From contig CAUDRX010000001.1 in NCBI GenBank assembly GCA_958451915.1, positions 1 through 64,000 of the forward strand: a DNA stretch of 64,000 nucleotides. The letters are read 5' to 3'. Each line of letters begins with the position of its first letter. Position 1 is the stretch's first letter. Below the pieces are notes generated by a model. It had not been told where the DNA came from, searched no databases, and saw nothing but the letters and a program-made list of their open reading frames with translations. The translations under genes were made by a program, and so were the position numbers. Positions 48,130 through 56,561 of the stretch are shown here, in pieces. Source of the stretch: an uncultured Peptococcaceae bacterium. GTDB taxonomy: Bacteria; Bacillota; Peptococcia; Peptococcales; Peptococcaceae.

Positions 48130-49158
48130 ATGAATGAACAGGAAACCCCGCGTTACGAACGCGTCGAGGATGCAGTCGTGACAGAAACGGCTGCGCCCGG
48201 GGGTGAGGGCCCAGAGAGACCACGCCGCAGCAGATGGACGGCTTTCCTTGTCGCCATAGGCATCCTTGCAGCCGTTGCTTTCGTTGCTTTTTTCGGCCTT
48301 GGCGGTCAGAGCGGCGTTGCCAGCCAGCGCAACGCTGATAATGTTGAGATCATTGATATCAACGGCACCATCCAGAGCGCTGGTGAGACCTACAACCAGA
48401 GTTTCATCGAAAAACGCATCCGGATCGCCCAGGATGATCCGCATAACAGTGCCATTCTGCTCCTCATCGATTCTCCGGGCGGGACTGTGAACGAAAGCGA
48501 TGAGACCTATCTCGCCCTCATGGATTACAAGGAAGAGACTGGCCGTCCGGTCTACGCCTATTGCGGCGATTACTGCGCTTCCGGCGGCTATTACATTGCT
48601 TCGGCAGCAGATGAGATCGTTGCCGATCGCAACAGTTTCGTCGGCTCCATCGGTGTCATCTGCGGCCAGTTTGTCGATGCCACCGGCCTTCTGGAGAAAC
48701 TCGGCATCGATATCACCACTGTGCACAGCGGTGCCAATAAGCTCATGGGCAGTTCCTACGAATCGCCGACCGAAGAGCAGATCGCCATCTATCAGACCAT
48801 CTGTGATGAGATCTATGACCGTTTTGTCGGCATTGTCGCAGAAAGCCGCGGCATGAGCGATGCTGATGTGCGCACCCTCGCCGATGGCCGCATTTACAGC
48901 GCCCGTCAGAGCCTGGATAATGGTCTCATCGATGGCATCATGTCGTTGGAGGATTTTGAGGAAGAACTGCGTGAGGACCTCGGAGATGACATCACGTTCT
49001 ACCACGAAGTTTACAAACAGGACACCCTTGACAAGATCTTCAATCTCCTTGAGAGCGCCCTCGATACCGCCAGGGCTTCTTCCAGCGAGCTCGCTTCTAC
49101 CATGGCGGCCATCGAGGAGATGAATGTCACTGAGCCGATGCTCCTCTATAACAATTAG
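48130..49158 (+). CDS. sppA: Signal peptide peptidase SppA
   Basis: A 342-residue S49 protease in the short Gram-positive form. One membrane segment (about 36-58) is followed by the protease domain: IDSPGGTVNESDE, nucleophile Ser151 in CASGGYYIAS, and the general-base Lys204 in GANKLMGS. The GSIGVI motif is conserved. It degrades leftover signal peptides in or at the membrane. It lies in an operon with DUF975 and ends before a strong terminator. Confidence 0.93.
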   Translation: MNEQETPRYERVEDAVVTETAAPGGEGPERPRRSRWTAFLVAIGILAAVAFVAFFGLGGQSGVASQRNADNVEIIDINGTIQSAGETYNQSFIEKRIRIAQDDPHNSAILLLIDSPGGTVNESDETYLALMDYKEETGRPVYAYCGDYCASGGYYIASAADEIVADRNSFVGSIGVICGQFVDATGLLEKLGIDITTVHSGANKLMGSSYESPTEEQIAIYQTICDEIYDRFVGIVAESRGMSDADVRTLADGRIYSARQSLDNGLIDGIMSLEDFEEELREDLGDDITFYHEVYKQDTLDKIFNLLESALDTARASSSELASTMAAIEEMNVTEPMLLYNN

Positions 49159-49167
49159 TGCTGAGTG

Positions 49168-49201
49168 ATGGCCGATGTTTGCGAACATCGGCCATTTTTT
49201 T
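49168..49201 (+). terminator. Terminator of sppA
   Basis: ATGGCCGATGTT and AACATCGGCCAT pair perfectly around TGCG, then seven T. Confidence 0.9.
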
Positions 49202-49321
49202 ATGCGATGCAGTTTCTCTGGACCCATGCGGGCATCAAACCAGGCGGCCGACGTTTTTCGCAACAAGCTGTCTGCTGCTGTGCACAAGGGGAAGAAAATA
49301 CGGCTGGAGACGCGATGGCTA

Positions 49322-49350
49322 TTGACTTTGAGTGGCGTAACTAATACAAT
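49322..49350 (+). promoter_or_regulatory. Promoter of the serine T-box operon
   Basis: TTGACT, 17 bases, TACAAT, ending seven bases before the expected start of the T-box RNA. Confidence 0.7.
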
Positions 49351-49356
49351 TAAAAT

Positions 49357-49590
49357 TAGCTATGAAAGGGCTTGCAAGCGTTGTTTCCGCACAGAGAGCC
49401 GGTGGGTGGTGCGAACCGGCGGGAGGCTGCTTGTCGTCCACCCTGGAGCATTGGTGTAACGGCCACGGCTGGCAGCCGATATCCTGCCGTTGAGTGATGA
49501 CCACAGGTGCCTGCGGGCACGTGTCATAATCTGGGTGGCACCGCGGAAGTATCCGTCCCTATCGTTTGATGGGAGACGGTTTTTTTATTT
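49357..49590 (+). promoter_or_regulatory. T-box leader, serine-specific
   Basis: A complete T-box riboswitch. Stem I shows the conserved AGAGAG and GGTGCGAACC elements. The specifier codon TCC (Ser) is at 49437-49439, directly before ACCCTGGAG. The T-box sequence TGGGTGGCACCGCGG is at 49532-49546. It is followed by a terminator with CCGTCCC/GGGAGACGG arms (49553-49579) and seven T. Uncharged serine tRNA should pair with both sites and favour the antiterminator. The Ser specifier agrees with serS downstream. Confidence 0.92.
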
Positions 49591-49608
49591 TGGAAGGGAG
49601 GAACGCCA

Positions 49609-51135
49609 TTGAAGATCTTGTTGGAAGAACGTCTCTGTGAGGAGGCGATGGCGCTTTTGGCGACGAGCGGCGCAGACCTCGAAGTGGATGCGCAGCTTGC
49701 AGGTGCGGCGGATGCTGAAGCCGTGATCACAAACAGCGCGGCCCTTGCAGATACAGCTTTTGCAGAAACGTCACGTTTGCGCGTCTGGGCGCAGCTGGGT
49801 CCGGCGAGCGTGCCGGAAGAACAGGCGCGGTCCACGCGTGCAGGCATCGCTGTGCTGCGGCCGAGTGTGGGGGAGGCGGCATCCGCCGCCGACTACGCGA
49901 TGTATCTCCTGCTGGAGATGGCGCGCACGCCAAAGGACGGCACAGCACTGGAGCTCCGGGAAAAGACCCTCGGCTTTGTCGGTTTTCCGCCGCTGGCGGC
50001 AGAGATCGCCAAGAGAGCAGCAGGCTTTGGTATGCACCTTCGCTGCTACGATCCGGACCTGAACCGCGGCCGCGCGATGCTCGTTCACTGTGAGGCGACG
50101 CCGCTGGTGGATCTTTTCGTGCAGAGTGACTTTGTGATGCTGCTGTCGCCGCTGGCGCCATGGAGCGAAGGGCTCGTTGGAAAAGACGAGATCCAGCTCC
50201 TGCATAAGGATGCCGGTCTCATCGCCCTCACCGATCCGCGCATCTTCCGCTGGGAAGAGCTGGTGCGCGCGCTGGACTGGGGCTATCTCACCGCATTTGC
50301 CATCGATCTGCCGAAGGCTGATGCGGCGCTTGCAGCAAGTGTGGCGCCGTATTGCAGGGTCACGGTCGGCGAAGCCTCCAACACCCGCGAGGCGCGTCTT
50401 GCCAGCCAGATCGAAATGGCCCGCGATGTGACCGCTGCCCTGGCTGGACGTCAGGTGGAAACAGCGGTCAACGTGCCGCGCGTGCACACCGCCAATCTCA
50501 AGGAAGGCCGCGCCTGGTGTGAACTGGCACGACTTTTGGGCATCTTCATGGGCCAGCGTCTGCACGCACTGCCGGAGGCGCTCACCCTGTCCCTTGCCGG
50601 CGCCGTGCCTGTTGCTGAAGAAGAGCCGCTGGCTGCTCTTGCCCTGGCGGGGTTTGCCGAAGGTTTCGGCGAAGAAAGGGTGAATCCCGTCAACAGCCGG
50701 CTCTGGGCCGAAGAACGTGGCCTTGACGTGCGCTTTGAGCGTGCGCCGGGTGCCAGCCGCCCGCGCCTGCGTCTGGCCGTGGAAACGCCCGAGGGGCTGC
50801 GTCAGGTCGCCGGAGACCGTGCCGGCGGTGCGGATAACATCGTTCAGGTCGACGATTATCACCTTGCCGGACATCCCCATGCGCACATCCTGCTCGTGCC
50901 CCATCTCAACCGCCCTGGCGTCATCGGCCAGGTAGGCACGCACCTGGGTGCGCAGGACGTCAATATCGCCGAGATGGTCCTCGGCTACAAGCCGGAAGAC
51001 CGCTCGACCGCCCTCATGTGGATGCAGCTCGACCAGCCTGTCGACCGCGCCATCCGCGAAGCGCGCCACTCACTTACCAGTGTGCTGGACATTGAATACA
51101 TCCATCTGCCTATTAAGGAAACCCTATCATTATAG
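49609..51135 (+). CDS. SerA-like protein without dehydrogenase motifs, ACT domain retained
   Basis: A 508-residue relative of D-3-phosphoglycerate dehydrogenase with the full SerA layout: catalytic/NAD-type fold (about 1-310), intervening domain (about 310-430) and C-terminal ACT domain (HILLVPHLNRPGVIGQVGTH). The active parts are gone. The NAD loop GxGxxG reads GFVGFPPLAAE. The catalytic Arg of NxARGG is replaced in IALTDPRIFRW, the Glu of DVFxxEP is missing in AIDLPKADA, and the His of PHxGAST is replaced in VTVGEASNT. It therefore should not oxidise phosphoglycerate. Being first in a serine T-box operon with serS, it may sense serine through its ACT domain; that is inference. It starts at TTG 49609, after GGGAGG. 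Confidence 0.85.
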   Translation: MKILLEERLCEEAMALLATSGADLEVDAQLAGAADAEAVITNSAALADTAFAETSRLRVWAQLGPASVPEEQARSTRAGIAVLRPSVGEAASAADYAMYLLLEMARTPKDGTALELREKTLGFVGFPPLAAEIAKRAAGFGMHLRCYDPDLNRGRAMLVHCEATPLVDLFVQSDFVMLLSPLAPWSEGLVGKDEIQLLHKDAGLIALTDPRIFRWEELVRALDWGYLTAFAIDLPKADAALAASVAPYCRVTVGEASNTREARLASQIEMARDVTAALAGRQVETAVNVPRVHTANLKEGRAWCELARLLGIFMGQRLHALPEALTLSLAGAVPVAEEEPLAALALAGFAEGFGEERVNPVNSRLWAEERGLDVRFERAPGASRPRLRLAVETPEGLRQVAGDRAGGADNIVQVDDYHLAGHPHAHILLVPHLNRPGVIGQVGTHLGAQDVNIAEMVLGYKPEDRSTALMWMQLDQPVDRAIREARHSLTSVLDIEYIHLPIKETLSL

Positions 51136-51163
51136 AAAGAACAAAAATTAGGAGGAATCATCT

Positions 51164-52429
51164 ATGTTAGACATCAAACTTATGCGCAAAGAGCCGGAAC
51201 GCGTCGCCAAAGCTGTTGGCCGCCGCGGCAAAGAGATCGATATGCAGCCATTTTTGACTGCCGACGAAAAACATCGCGAAGTCATCGCTCAGATCGAAGC
51301 CTTGCAGAGCCAGCGCAACGCCAAGAGTAAAGAAGTCGGCATGCGCAAGCGCAACGGCGAGAGCGCAGATGATCTGATGGCCGAAGTATCTGCCATCAAC
51401 GAACAGATCAAGGCCCTCGACGCCGACAAAGACGCCCTCGAAAAGGAAGTGCGTGATTTCGTTGTCAGCATCCCTAACATGCCAGCCGACGATATCCCGG
51501 ACGGCGGCGAAGACGACTACCGTGTCGAACGTGTCTGGGGTGAACCACGCCAGTTCAGTTTTGAACCAAAGGCCCATTGGGATCTCGGCGTTGACCTCGA
51601 CATCCTCGATTTTGACCGCGCCGCCAAAGTCACCGGCAGCCGTTTCACTTTCTACAAAGGCCTTGCTGCCCGTCTTGAACGTGCCCTCGTTTCTTTCATG
51701 ATCGACATGCACACCGACAAGCACGGCTACACCGAGCTCATCCCACCATACATGACCAACACCGCTTCCGATTTCGGCACCGGCCAGCTGCCTAAGTTCG
51801 CAGAAGACATGTTCCATCTCGAGAACACCGACTACTACCTCATCCCAACCGCTGAGGTTCCTGTTACCAACTATCATCGTGACGAGATCCTCTCCGAAAA
51901 GGACCTGCCTGTGAAGTATTGTGCCTTCAGCCCATGTTTCCGCAGCGAAGCCGGCAGTGCTGGCCGTGATACCCGCGGCATCATCCGTCAGCACGAGTTC
52001 CACAAAGTCGAGATGGTCAAGCTCGCCCATCCGGACCACAGCTGGGAAGAGCTGGAAAGCCTCACCCAGAATGCTGAGGATATCCTGCAGGCTCTGAATC
52101 TCCCATACCGCGTGATCTGCCTCTCCGCTGGCGACATCGGTTTCAGCTCCGCTAAGACTTATGACCTTGAAGTCTGGCTGCCAAGCTACGGCAAATACCG
52201 TGAGATCTCCAGCTGCTCCAACTTCCTCGATTTCCAGAGCCGCCGCGCCAACCTGCGTTTCCGTGATGCCGATGGCAAAGTGCGTTATGTCCACACATTG
52301 AACGGTTCCGGTCTGGCTGTAGGCCGCACTCTGGCAGCCATCCTCGAAAACTACCAGAACGAAGACGGCAGCGTCACCATCCCAGAAGCCCTCGTTCCTT
52401 ACATGCATGGTTACACCGAGATCCGCTAA
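51164..52429 (+). CDS. serS: Seryl-tRNA synthetase
   Basis: A 421-residue class II synthetase that charges tRNA-Ser. The N-terminal coiled-coil arm (about 1-110) begins [18 protein letters not shown]. The catalytic domain has motif 2 ([20 protein letters not shown]), the serine pocket TAEVP, and motif 3 ([19 protein letters not shown]). ATG 51164 follows TAGGAGG. It is the second gene of the serine T-box operon, and the SCIFF-type maturase gene begins 12 bases after it. Confidence 0.97.
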   Translation: MLDIKLMRKEPERVAKAVGRRGKEIDMQPFLTADEKHREVIAQIEALQSQRNAKSKEVGMRKRNGESADDLMAEVSAINEQIKALDADKDALEKEVRDFVVSIPNMPADDIPDGGEDDYRVERVWGEPRQFSFEPKAHWDLGVDLDILDFDRAAKVTGSRFTFYKGLAARLERALVSFMIDMHTDKHGYTELIPPYMTNTASDFGTGQLPKFAEDMFHLENTDYYLIPTAEVPVTNYHRDEILSEKDLPVKYCAFSPCFRSEAGSAGRDTRGIIRQHEFHKVEMVKLAHPDHSWEELESLTQNAEDILQALNLPYRVICLSAGDIGFSSAKTYDLEVWLPSYGKYREISSCSNFLDFQSRRANLRFRDADGKVRYVHTLNGSGLAVGRTLAAILENYQNEDGSVTIPEALVPYMHGYTEIR

Positions 52430-52441
52430 GGTTGTGCGCCA

Positions 52442-53836
52442 ATGACAAGAGATTTAGATTTTTCACGGATCCACCGGTTCATCTTTGATGACCTTCACCT
52501 GCTGCTCGACGTTAACAGCGGCTCTGTCCATGTCATCGACGAGACCGCCTGGGCCTTCCTTGATGCCCTCGAACAAGGCCAGAGCTGGGAGGATGCCATC
52601 CGTACCACTGCCGCCGTCTATGGCGAAGAGGATGCCCGCGATGTCGCTGAAGGCGTGAGTGAACTCATAGAGGAAGGGATGCTCTTTTCTGACATTGATT
52701 TCAGTGAGTTTACCCCACACACTGAACCTATCGTCAAAGCCATGTGCCTGCACATGGCCCACGACTGCAACCTGCGCTGCGGCTACTGCTTCGCCGACAG
52801 CGGCGCCTACGGCGGCGGCCGCTCCCTGATGAGCCTGGAGGTCGCCAAAAAAGCCATCGACTTCCTCATGGAAGCTTCCAGGCACCGCACCCACGTTGAA
52901 GTAGACCTCTTCGGCGGTGAGCCGCTCCTCAACCTCGATGTCTGCAAGGCCGTCGTCGAATATGGCCACCAGCGTGCCGCTGCGCTCGGCAAAGTGCTCA
53001 AAGTCACCCTCACCACCAACGGCGTCCTTCTTGATGACGCTGTCGGCAAATGGGTCAACGACGAGCACATGGACGCCGTTCTCTCCCTTGACGGCCGCAA
53101 AGAGATCCACGACAACATGCGCCGTTTCGTCGGCGGGCAGCCAAGCTACCAGACCTGCGTGGACCACTTCCAGAAGTTTGTCGCCACCCGCGGCCAGCAG
53201 TGGTACTACGTGCGTGGTACATACACCCACTACAACCCGGATTTTGCCGCCGACGTCATCCACATGGCCGATGACCTCGGCTTTAAGGAGATCAGCATGG
53301 AGCCCGTCGTTGCACCGGCCGACATGCCATATGCCCTCACCGAGGACGACAAGCCGATCATCCTTGAAAATTACAACATCCTCGCCCGCCATTACCTCCA
53401 GCGTTGGCGCGAGGGCAAGGGCTACAATTTCTTCCATTTCAATGTCGACTTCGCCGGCGGCCCATGCCTGCCAAAGCGCCTCTCCGGCTGCGGCAGCGGT
53501 CACGACTACCTCGCCGTCAGCCCGGAAGGGGACCTCTATCCTTGCCATCAGTTCGTCGGCGAGGAAGATTACAAGATGGGCACCGTTTTCACCGGCATCG
53601 AACGTCCGGAGATCGCTGAACGCTTCCAGAAAGCCAACGTCCTCACCAAGCCAACCTGCATGGACTGCTGGGCGCGCTTTTTCTGCAGCGGCGGCTGCCA
53701 CGCCAACAACATCCGCTACGGTGGTTCCATCAATGAGCCTTACGCTTATGGCTGTGACCTCCAGAAGAAACGCATCGAAGCGGCCATCTATGTGCAGACC
53801 GTGAAGCTTTTAGAGAGCGAAGGGAGCGAAGACTGA
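52442..53836 (+). CDS. scfB: SCIFF-type radical SAM/SPASM peptide maturase
   Basis: A 464-residue radical SAM enzyme. Residues 1-90 form a peptide-binding RRE-like domain (FDDLHLLLDVNSGSVHVID). The 4Fe-4S site is Cys109, Cys113 and Cys116 (CNLRCGYC), with the GGEPLLN motif. A C-terminal SPASM region carries extra Cys in LSGCGSGHDYLAVSPEGDLY, PCHQF and CMDCWARFFCSGGCHANN. This pattern is that of thioether-forming maturases of the six-Cys-in-forty-five peptide (SCIFF, ScfA). In most Clostridia scfA lies immediately upstream of this gene. Here the upstream gene is serS, and I found no SCIFF-like short ORF near. The ribosome site is weak (AAGG). pheA overlaps its stop. Confidence 0.88.
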   Translation: MTRDLDFSRIHRFIFDDLHLLLDVNSGSVHVIDETAWAFLDALEQGQSWEDAIRTTAAVYGEEDARDVAEGVSELIEEGMLFSDIDFSEFTPHTEPIVKAMCLHMAHDCNLRCGYCFADSGAYGGGRSLMSLEVAKKAIDFLMEASRHRTHVEVDLFGGEPLLNLDVCKAVVEYGHQRAAALGKVLKVTLTTNGVLLDDAVGKWVNDEHMDAVLSLDGRKEIHDNMRRFVGGQPSYQTCVDHFQKFVATRGQQWYYVRGTYTHYNPDFAADVIHMADDLGFKEISMEPVVAPADMPYALTEDDKPIILENYNILARHYLQRWREGKGYNFFHFNVDFAGGPCLPKRLSGCGSGHDYLAVSPEGDLYPCHQFVGEEDYKMGTVFTGIERPEIAERFQKANVLTKPTCMDCWARFFCSGGCHANNIRYGGSINEPYAYGCDLQKKRIEAAIYVQTVKLLESEGSED

Positions 53837-54702
53837 TGCAGCCACTCCTGCCACCATTTGCCGCACCTGCCGATTCGCCGCGCGTTGCTTTTCAGGGCAT
53901 CGAAGGTTCCTTCAGTGACGGCGCCTGCATCAAGGTCTTTGGCCCGGATGTGCACCGTAAAGGCATGTCCCACTTTCAGTATGTCGTCGATGCCGTCGTC
54001 GAAGGTGCGTATGATTATGGCGTCCTGCCAATCGAGAATTCTTCCACCGGCAGCATCAACGACGTCTATGACCTGCTCAACACCAAACCCTGCTATATCG
54101 TCGCTGAGACCGCCCTCGAGATCACCCAGAACCTGCTGGCCGTTCCCGGTACCAGACTTGAAGACATCAAGTATGTCTATTCCCATCCTCAGGGCCTCGG
54201 TCAGAGTCAGCGCTTTCTCATGAAGCACGGCATTGAGCCCCGCCCATACGCCGACACCGCCATGAGCGCCCGCTACATTGCAGAGACCCGTCCCGCCGAC
54301 GGCGCCGCCATCGCTTCCCAGCAGGCAGCCGAAGTCTACGGGTTGGAGATCATCGTGCCGCATGTCAATTTCAACTACTCCAATATCACCCGTTTTGTCG
54401 TCATCCGCAACCAGCCGGAGTGGCATGAAGGCCAGAACAAGGTCAGCATCGTTTTCAAGACGCCGCATCGCCCGGGGGCGCTCTTTGAAGCCCTGCGCTT
54501 CTTCGCAGACGGCCACTATGACATGAGCCGCATCGAATCGCGTCCTGTCATCGGTAAGCCCTGGGAATACAGCTTCTACGTCGACCTTCTCGGCCGCTGG
54601 GACGATGAGGCTTTCGTCGAGTGCCTGCGCCAGGTGCGCGAGACCACCGTCGATTTCCGTGTTCTTGGCACTTACCAGGCGGCAGAACAGAACATTCTTT
54701 GA
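53836..54702 (+). CDS. pheA: Prephenate dehydratase
   Basis: A 288-residue monofunctional prephenate dehydratase for phenylalanine synthesis. The catalytic domain shows VAFQGIEGSFSDGACIKVFG, VLPIENSSTGSINDVYDLL, YSHPQGLGQSQRF and the active-site NITRFVVI with its Thr-Arg-Phe. A C-terminal ACT domain holds HRPGALFEALRFFA and ESRPVIGKPWEYSFYVDL (the ESRP motif for phenylalanine feedback). Its ATG overlaps the maturase stop by one base, so translation is coupled. Its presence in a serine operon is unusual. Confidence 0.95.
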   Translation: MQPLLPPFAAPADSPRVAFQGIEGSFSDGACIKVFGPDVHRKGMSHFQYVVDAVVEGAYDYGVLPIENSSTGSINDVYDLLNTKPCYIVAETALEITQNLLAVPGTRLEDIKYVYSHPQGLGQSQRFLMKHGIEPRPYADTAMSARYIAETRPADGAAIASQQAAEVYGLEIIVPHVNFNYSNITRFVVIRNQPEWHEGQNKVSIVFKTPHRPGALFEALRFFADGHYDMSRIESRPVIGKPWEYSFYVDLLGRWDDEAFVECLRQVRETTVDFRVLGTYQAAEQNIL

Positions 54703-54721
54703 ACGAAAGGAGACCTGACCC

Positions 54722-55657
54722 ATGAACGATCTCTTTTCTCAGATCACCGGCGTTGCCGAGGTGCGTTTTGACGAGCCCCTCGCCCGTCACACCACCTTTG
54801 GGATCGGCGGTCCTGCCGATGTCATGGTCTTTCCGGAGACCCCAGCGGCCCTCGCTGAAGTCGTGCGTACCGCCCGCGAGAACGGCCTCGACTGGCTCGT
54901 GCTCGGGCGTGGCAGCAACATGCTCGTCGCCGACAGCGGCATCCGTGGTGTCGTTATTGCCACCGAGCGCCTCCAGACCCTCCGCGTCGAAGCGAGCCGC
55001 GTCACCGCAAGCTGCGGCTGGTCCCTCATCAACGTCAGCAAAGCCACAGCCGAGCTCGGTCTCAGCGGTCTTGAATTTGCCAGCGGCATTCCCGGCAGCA
55101 TCGGCGGTGCAGCCTACATGAACGCCGGCGCCTATGATGGTGAGATGAAGGACGTCATCACGAGCGTCACCGTTCTGGACGAGAACGGCGCTGTCCGGGA
55201 GATCCCGGCCAGCGAGATGCGTTTCAGCTATCGCCACAGCCGTCTCAAGGACGAACCCCTCATCTGTCTCGCTGTGACCATGCAGCTCGCGTTCGCCGAC
55301 AAGCGCGAGATCCTCGACAAGATCCGCGACCTCACCGAGCGCCGCACCAGCCGCCAGCCGCTTGAGCTTGCAAGTGCCGGCTCCACCTTCAAGCGGCCCG
55401 CCGGTCACTACGCCGGCCCTCTCATCATCGAGGCCGGCCTCCAGGGCCACCAGATCGGCGGCGCTCAGGTCTCGACCAAGCACGCCGGCTTCGTCGTCAA
55501 CACCGGCGGCGCCACCGCCGATGACGTCATCCGGCTCATCCACCACATCCAGCAGACCGTCCTCGACAAGGACCACGTCCGCCTCGAGACCGAAGTCCGC
55601 TTCATCGGCGACTGGGCCGATCACCCCCTCTACCCAGCGATCATGAAAGCCGAATAA
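54722..55657 (+). CDS. murB: UDP-N-acetylenolpyruvoylglucosamine reductase
   Basis: A 311-residue type IIa MurB, which reduces the enolpyruvyl group to give UDP-N-acetylmuramate with NADPH and FAD. Motifs: HTTFGIGGPADVMVFP at the start, GRGSNMLVADSGIRGVVI (FAD), GIPGSIGGAAYMNAGAYDGE, FSYRHS and SAGSTFKRP with the catalytic Ser, and the C-terminal Glu region VRLETEVRFIG. GAAAGGAG precedes ATG 54722. It is the last gene before a terminator and so probably the end of the T-box operon. Confidence 0.96.
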   Translation: MNDLFSQITGVAEVRFDEPLARHTTFGIGGPADVMVFPETPAALAEVVRTARENGLDWLVLGRGSNMLVADSGIRGVVIATERLQTLRVEASRVTASCGWSLINVSKATAELGLSGLEFASGIPGSIGGAAYMNAGAYDGEMKDVITSVTVLDENGAVREIPASEMRFSYRHSRLKDEPLICLAVTMQLAFADKREILDKIRDLTERRTSRQPLELASAGSTFKRPAGHYAGPLIIEAGLQGHQIGGAQVSTKHAGFVVNTGGATADDVIRLIHHIQQTVLDKDHVRLETEVRFIGDWADHPLYPAIMKAE

Positions 55658-55668
55658 GGAAACAAATA

Positions 55669-55713
55669 AACCTCTCTGACCGTCCCAAATGGGATGGATG
55701 CAGAGAGGTTTTT
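55669..55713 (+). terminator. Terminator of the serine T-box operon
   Basis: AACCTCTCTG pairs with CAGAGAGGTT, with an inner CCGTCCC/GGGATGG stem, then TTTTG. Confidence 0.85.
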
Positions 55714-55748
55714 GCGTTTGTGGGAGGATGAAAAGTATTGTATATCTC

Positions 55749-55777
55749 TTGAAATACGCCCTTTATCACTATATAAT
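55749..55777 (+). promoter_or_regulatory. Promoter of agrA-agrC
   Basis: TTGAAA, 17 bases, TATAAT. No LytTR-type repeat was found upstream, so this promoter may be constitutive, unlike that of agrBD. Confidence 0.75.
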
Positions 55778-55835
55778 GATATCAAACACAAACCTTTGAT
55801 GGCGCATCAGTGTAAATAAAAAGGGGGGGATCGCC

Positions 55836-56561
55836 ATGAAGATCGCGATCTGCGATGATGAGATCCTATATTGCGAGGCCATGGAGACGATGCTCCATGC
55901 TCACGGCATCGAGCCGGATGTCTATCATTCCGGCAAAGACCTGCTTCATGCCTGCCTGGAGCAAGGGCGGCGCTATGACGGCGTCTTTCTCGACATGGAG
56001 ATGGACGGACTGAACGGCTTTGAGACGGCAAATGCCCTGCATGCCCATGACCCACATATGCAGATCGTCTTTGTCACCAGCCACGAAAAATACATGATCG
56101 ATAGTTTTCGTTGTGATCCGCTGCGTTTCATCGTCAAGAACAGGGACGGTGCACTTGTGCCAGAGGCACGTTTTGAAGAAGCCCTCGAGGCTATTGGCGC
56201 CGTCACCGCCGTGAAGCGCCAGGCCATCCACCTGACGGTCGATCGCGGCGATGAAGTCCTGCTCTACGACGATGAGATCGCCTATTGCGAGAGCAGAGGT
56301 CACAACATTCTATTTTACTGCACCGACGGGCAGATGTATAGCTGGCGTGGTACCATGGCCCAGCTGCTCAACAAGCTCCCGCCAGACTATTTCGTGCAAT
56401 GCCACCGATCTTTCGTCGTAAATCTTGCCCATGTATGTAAGGTCAGCGAGAAAAATGGTGAGATTTCTCTTGCCACTGGGGTAGTACCGATAGGGCCGTC
56501 GTTTAAGGCGGATTTTCTTGTTGCTCGGATTCGTTTTATGAAAGAGAGATTGCATGTATGA
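55836..56561 (+). CDS. agrA: AgrA-type LytTR response regulator
   Basis: A 241-residue regulator. The receiver domain (about 1-125) has the acidic pocket CDDE near residue 7, the phospho-acceptor Asp in VFLDMEMDGLNGFE, Thr/Ser in FVTSHE and Lys in IVKNRDG. The LytTR DNA-binding domain (about 135-241) includes IAYCESRGHNILFYCTDG and FVQCHRSFVVNLAHV. It should be phosphorylated by the kinase encoded next and bind the repeats at 57933 and 58866. Its stop overlaps the kinase start (ATGA). The putative phospho-transfer partner order regulator-kinase-agrB-agrD differs from the staphylococcal order agrBDCA. Confidence 0.92.
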   Translation: MKIAICDDEILYCEAMETMLHAHGIEPDVYHSGKDLLHACLEQGRRYDGVFLDMEMDGLNGFETANALHAHDPHMQIVFVTSHEKYMIDSFRCDPLRFIVKNRDGALVPEARFEEALEAIGAVTAVKRQAIHLTVDRGDEVLLYDDEIAYCESRGHNILFYCTDGQMYSWRGTMAQLLNKLPPDYFVQCHRSFVVNLAHVCKVSEKNGEISLATGVVPIGPSFKADFLVARIRFMKERLHV

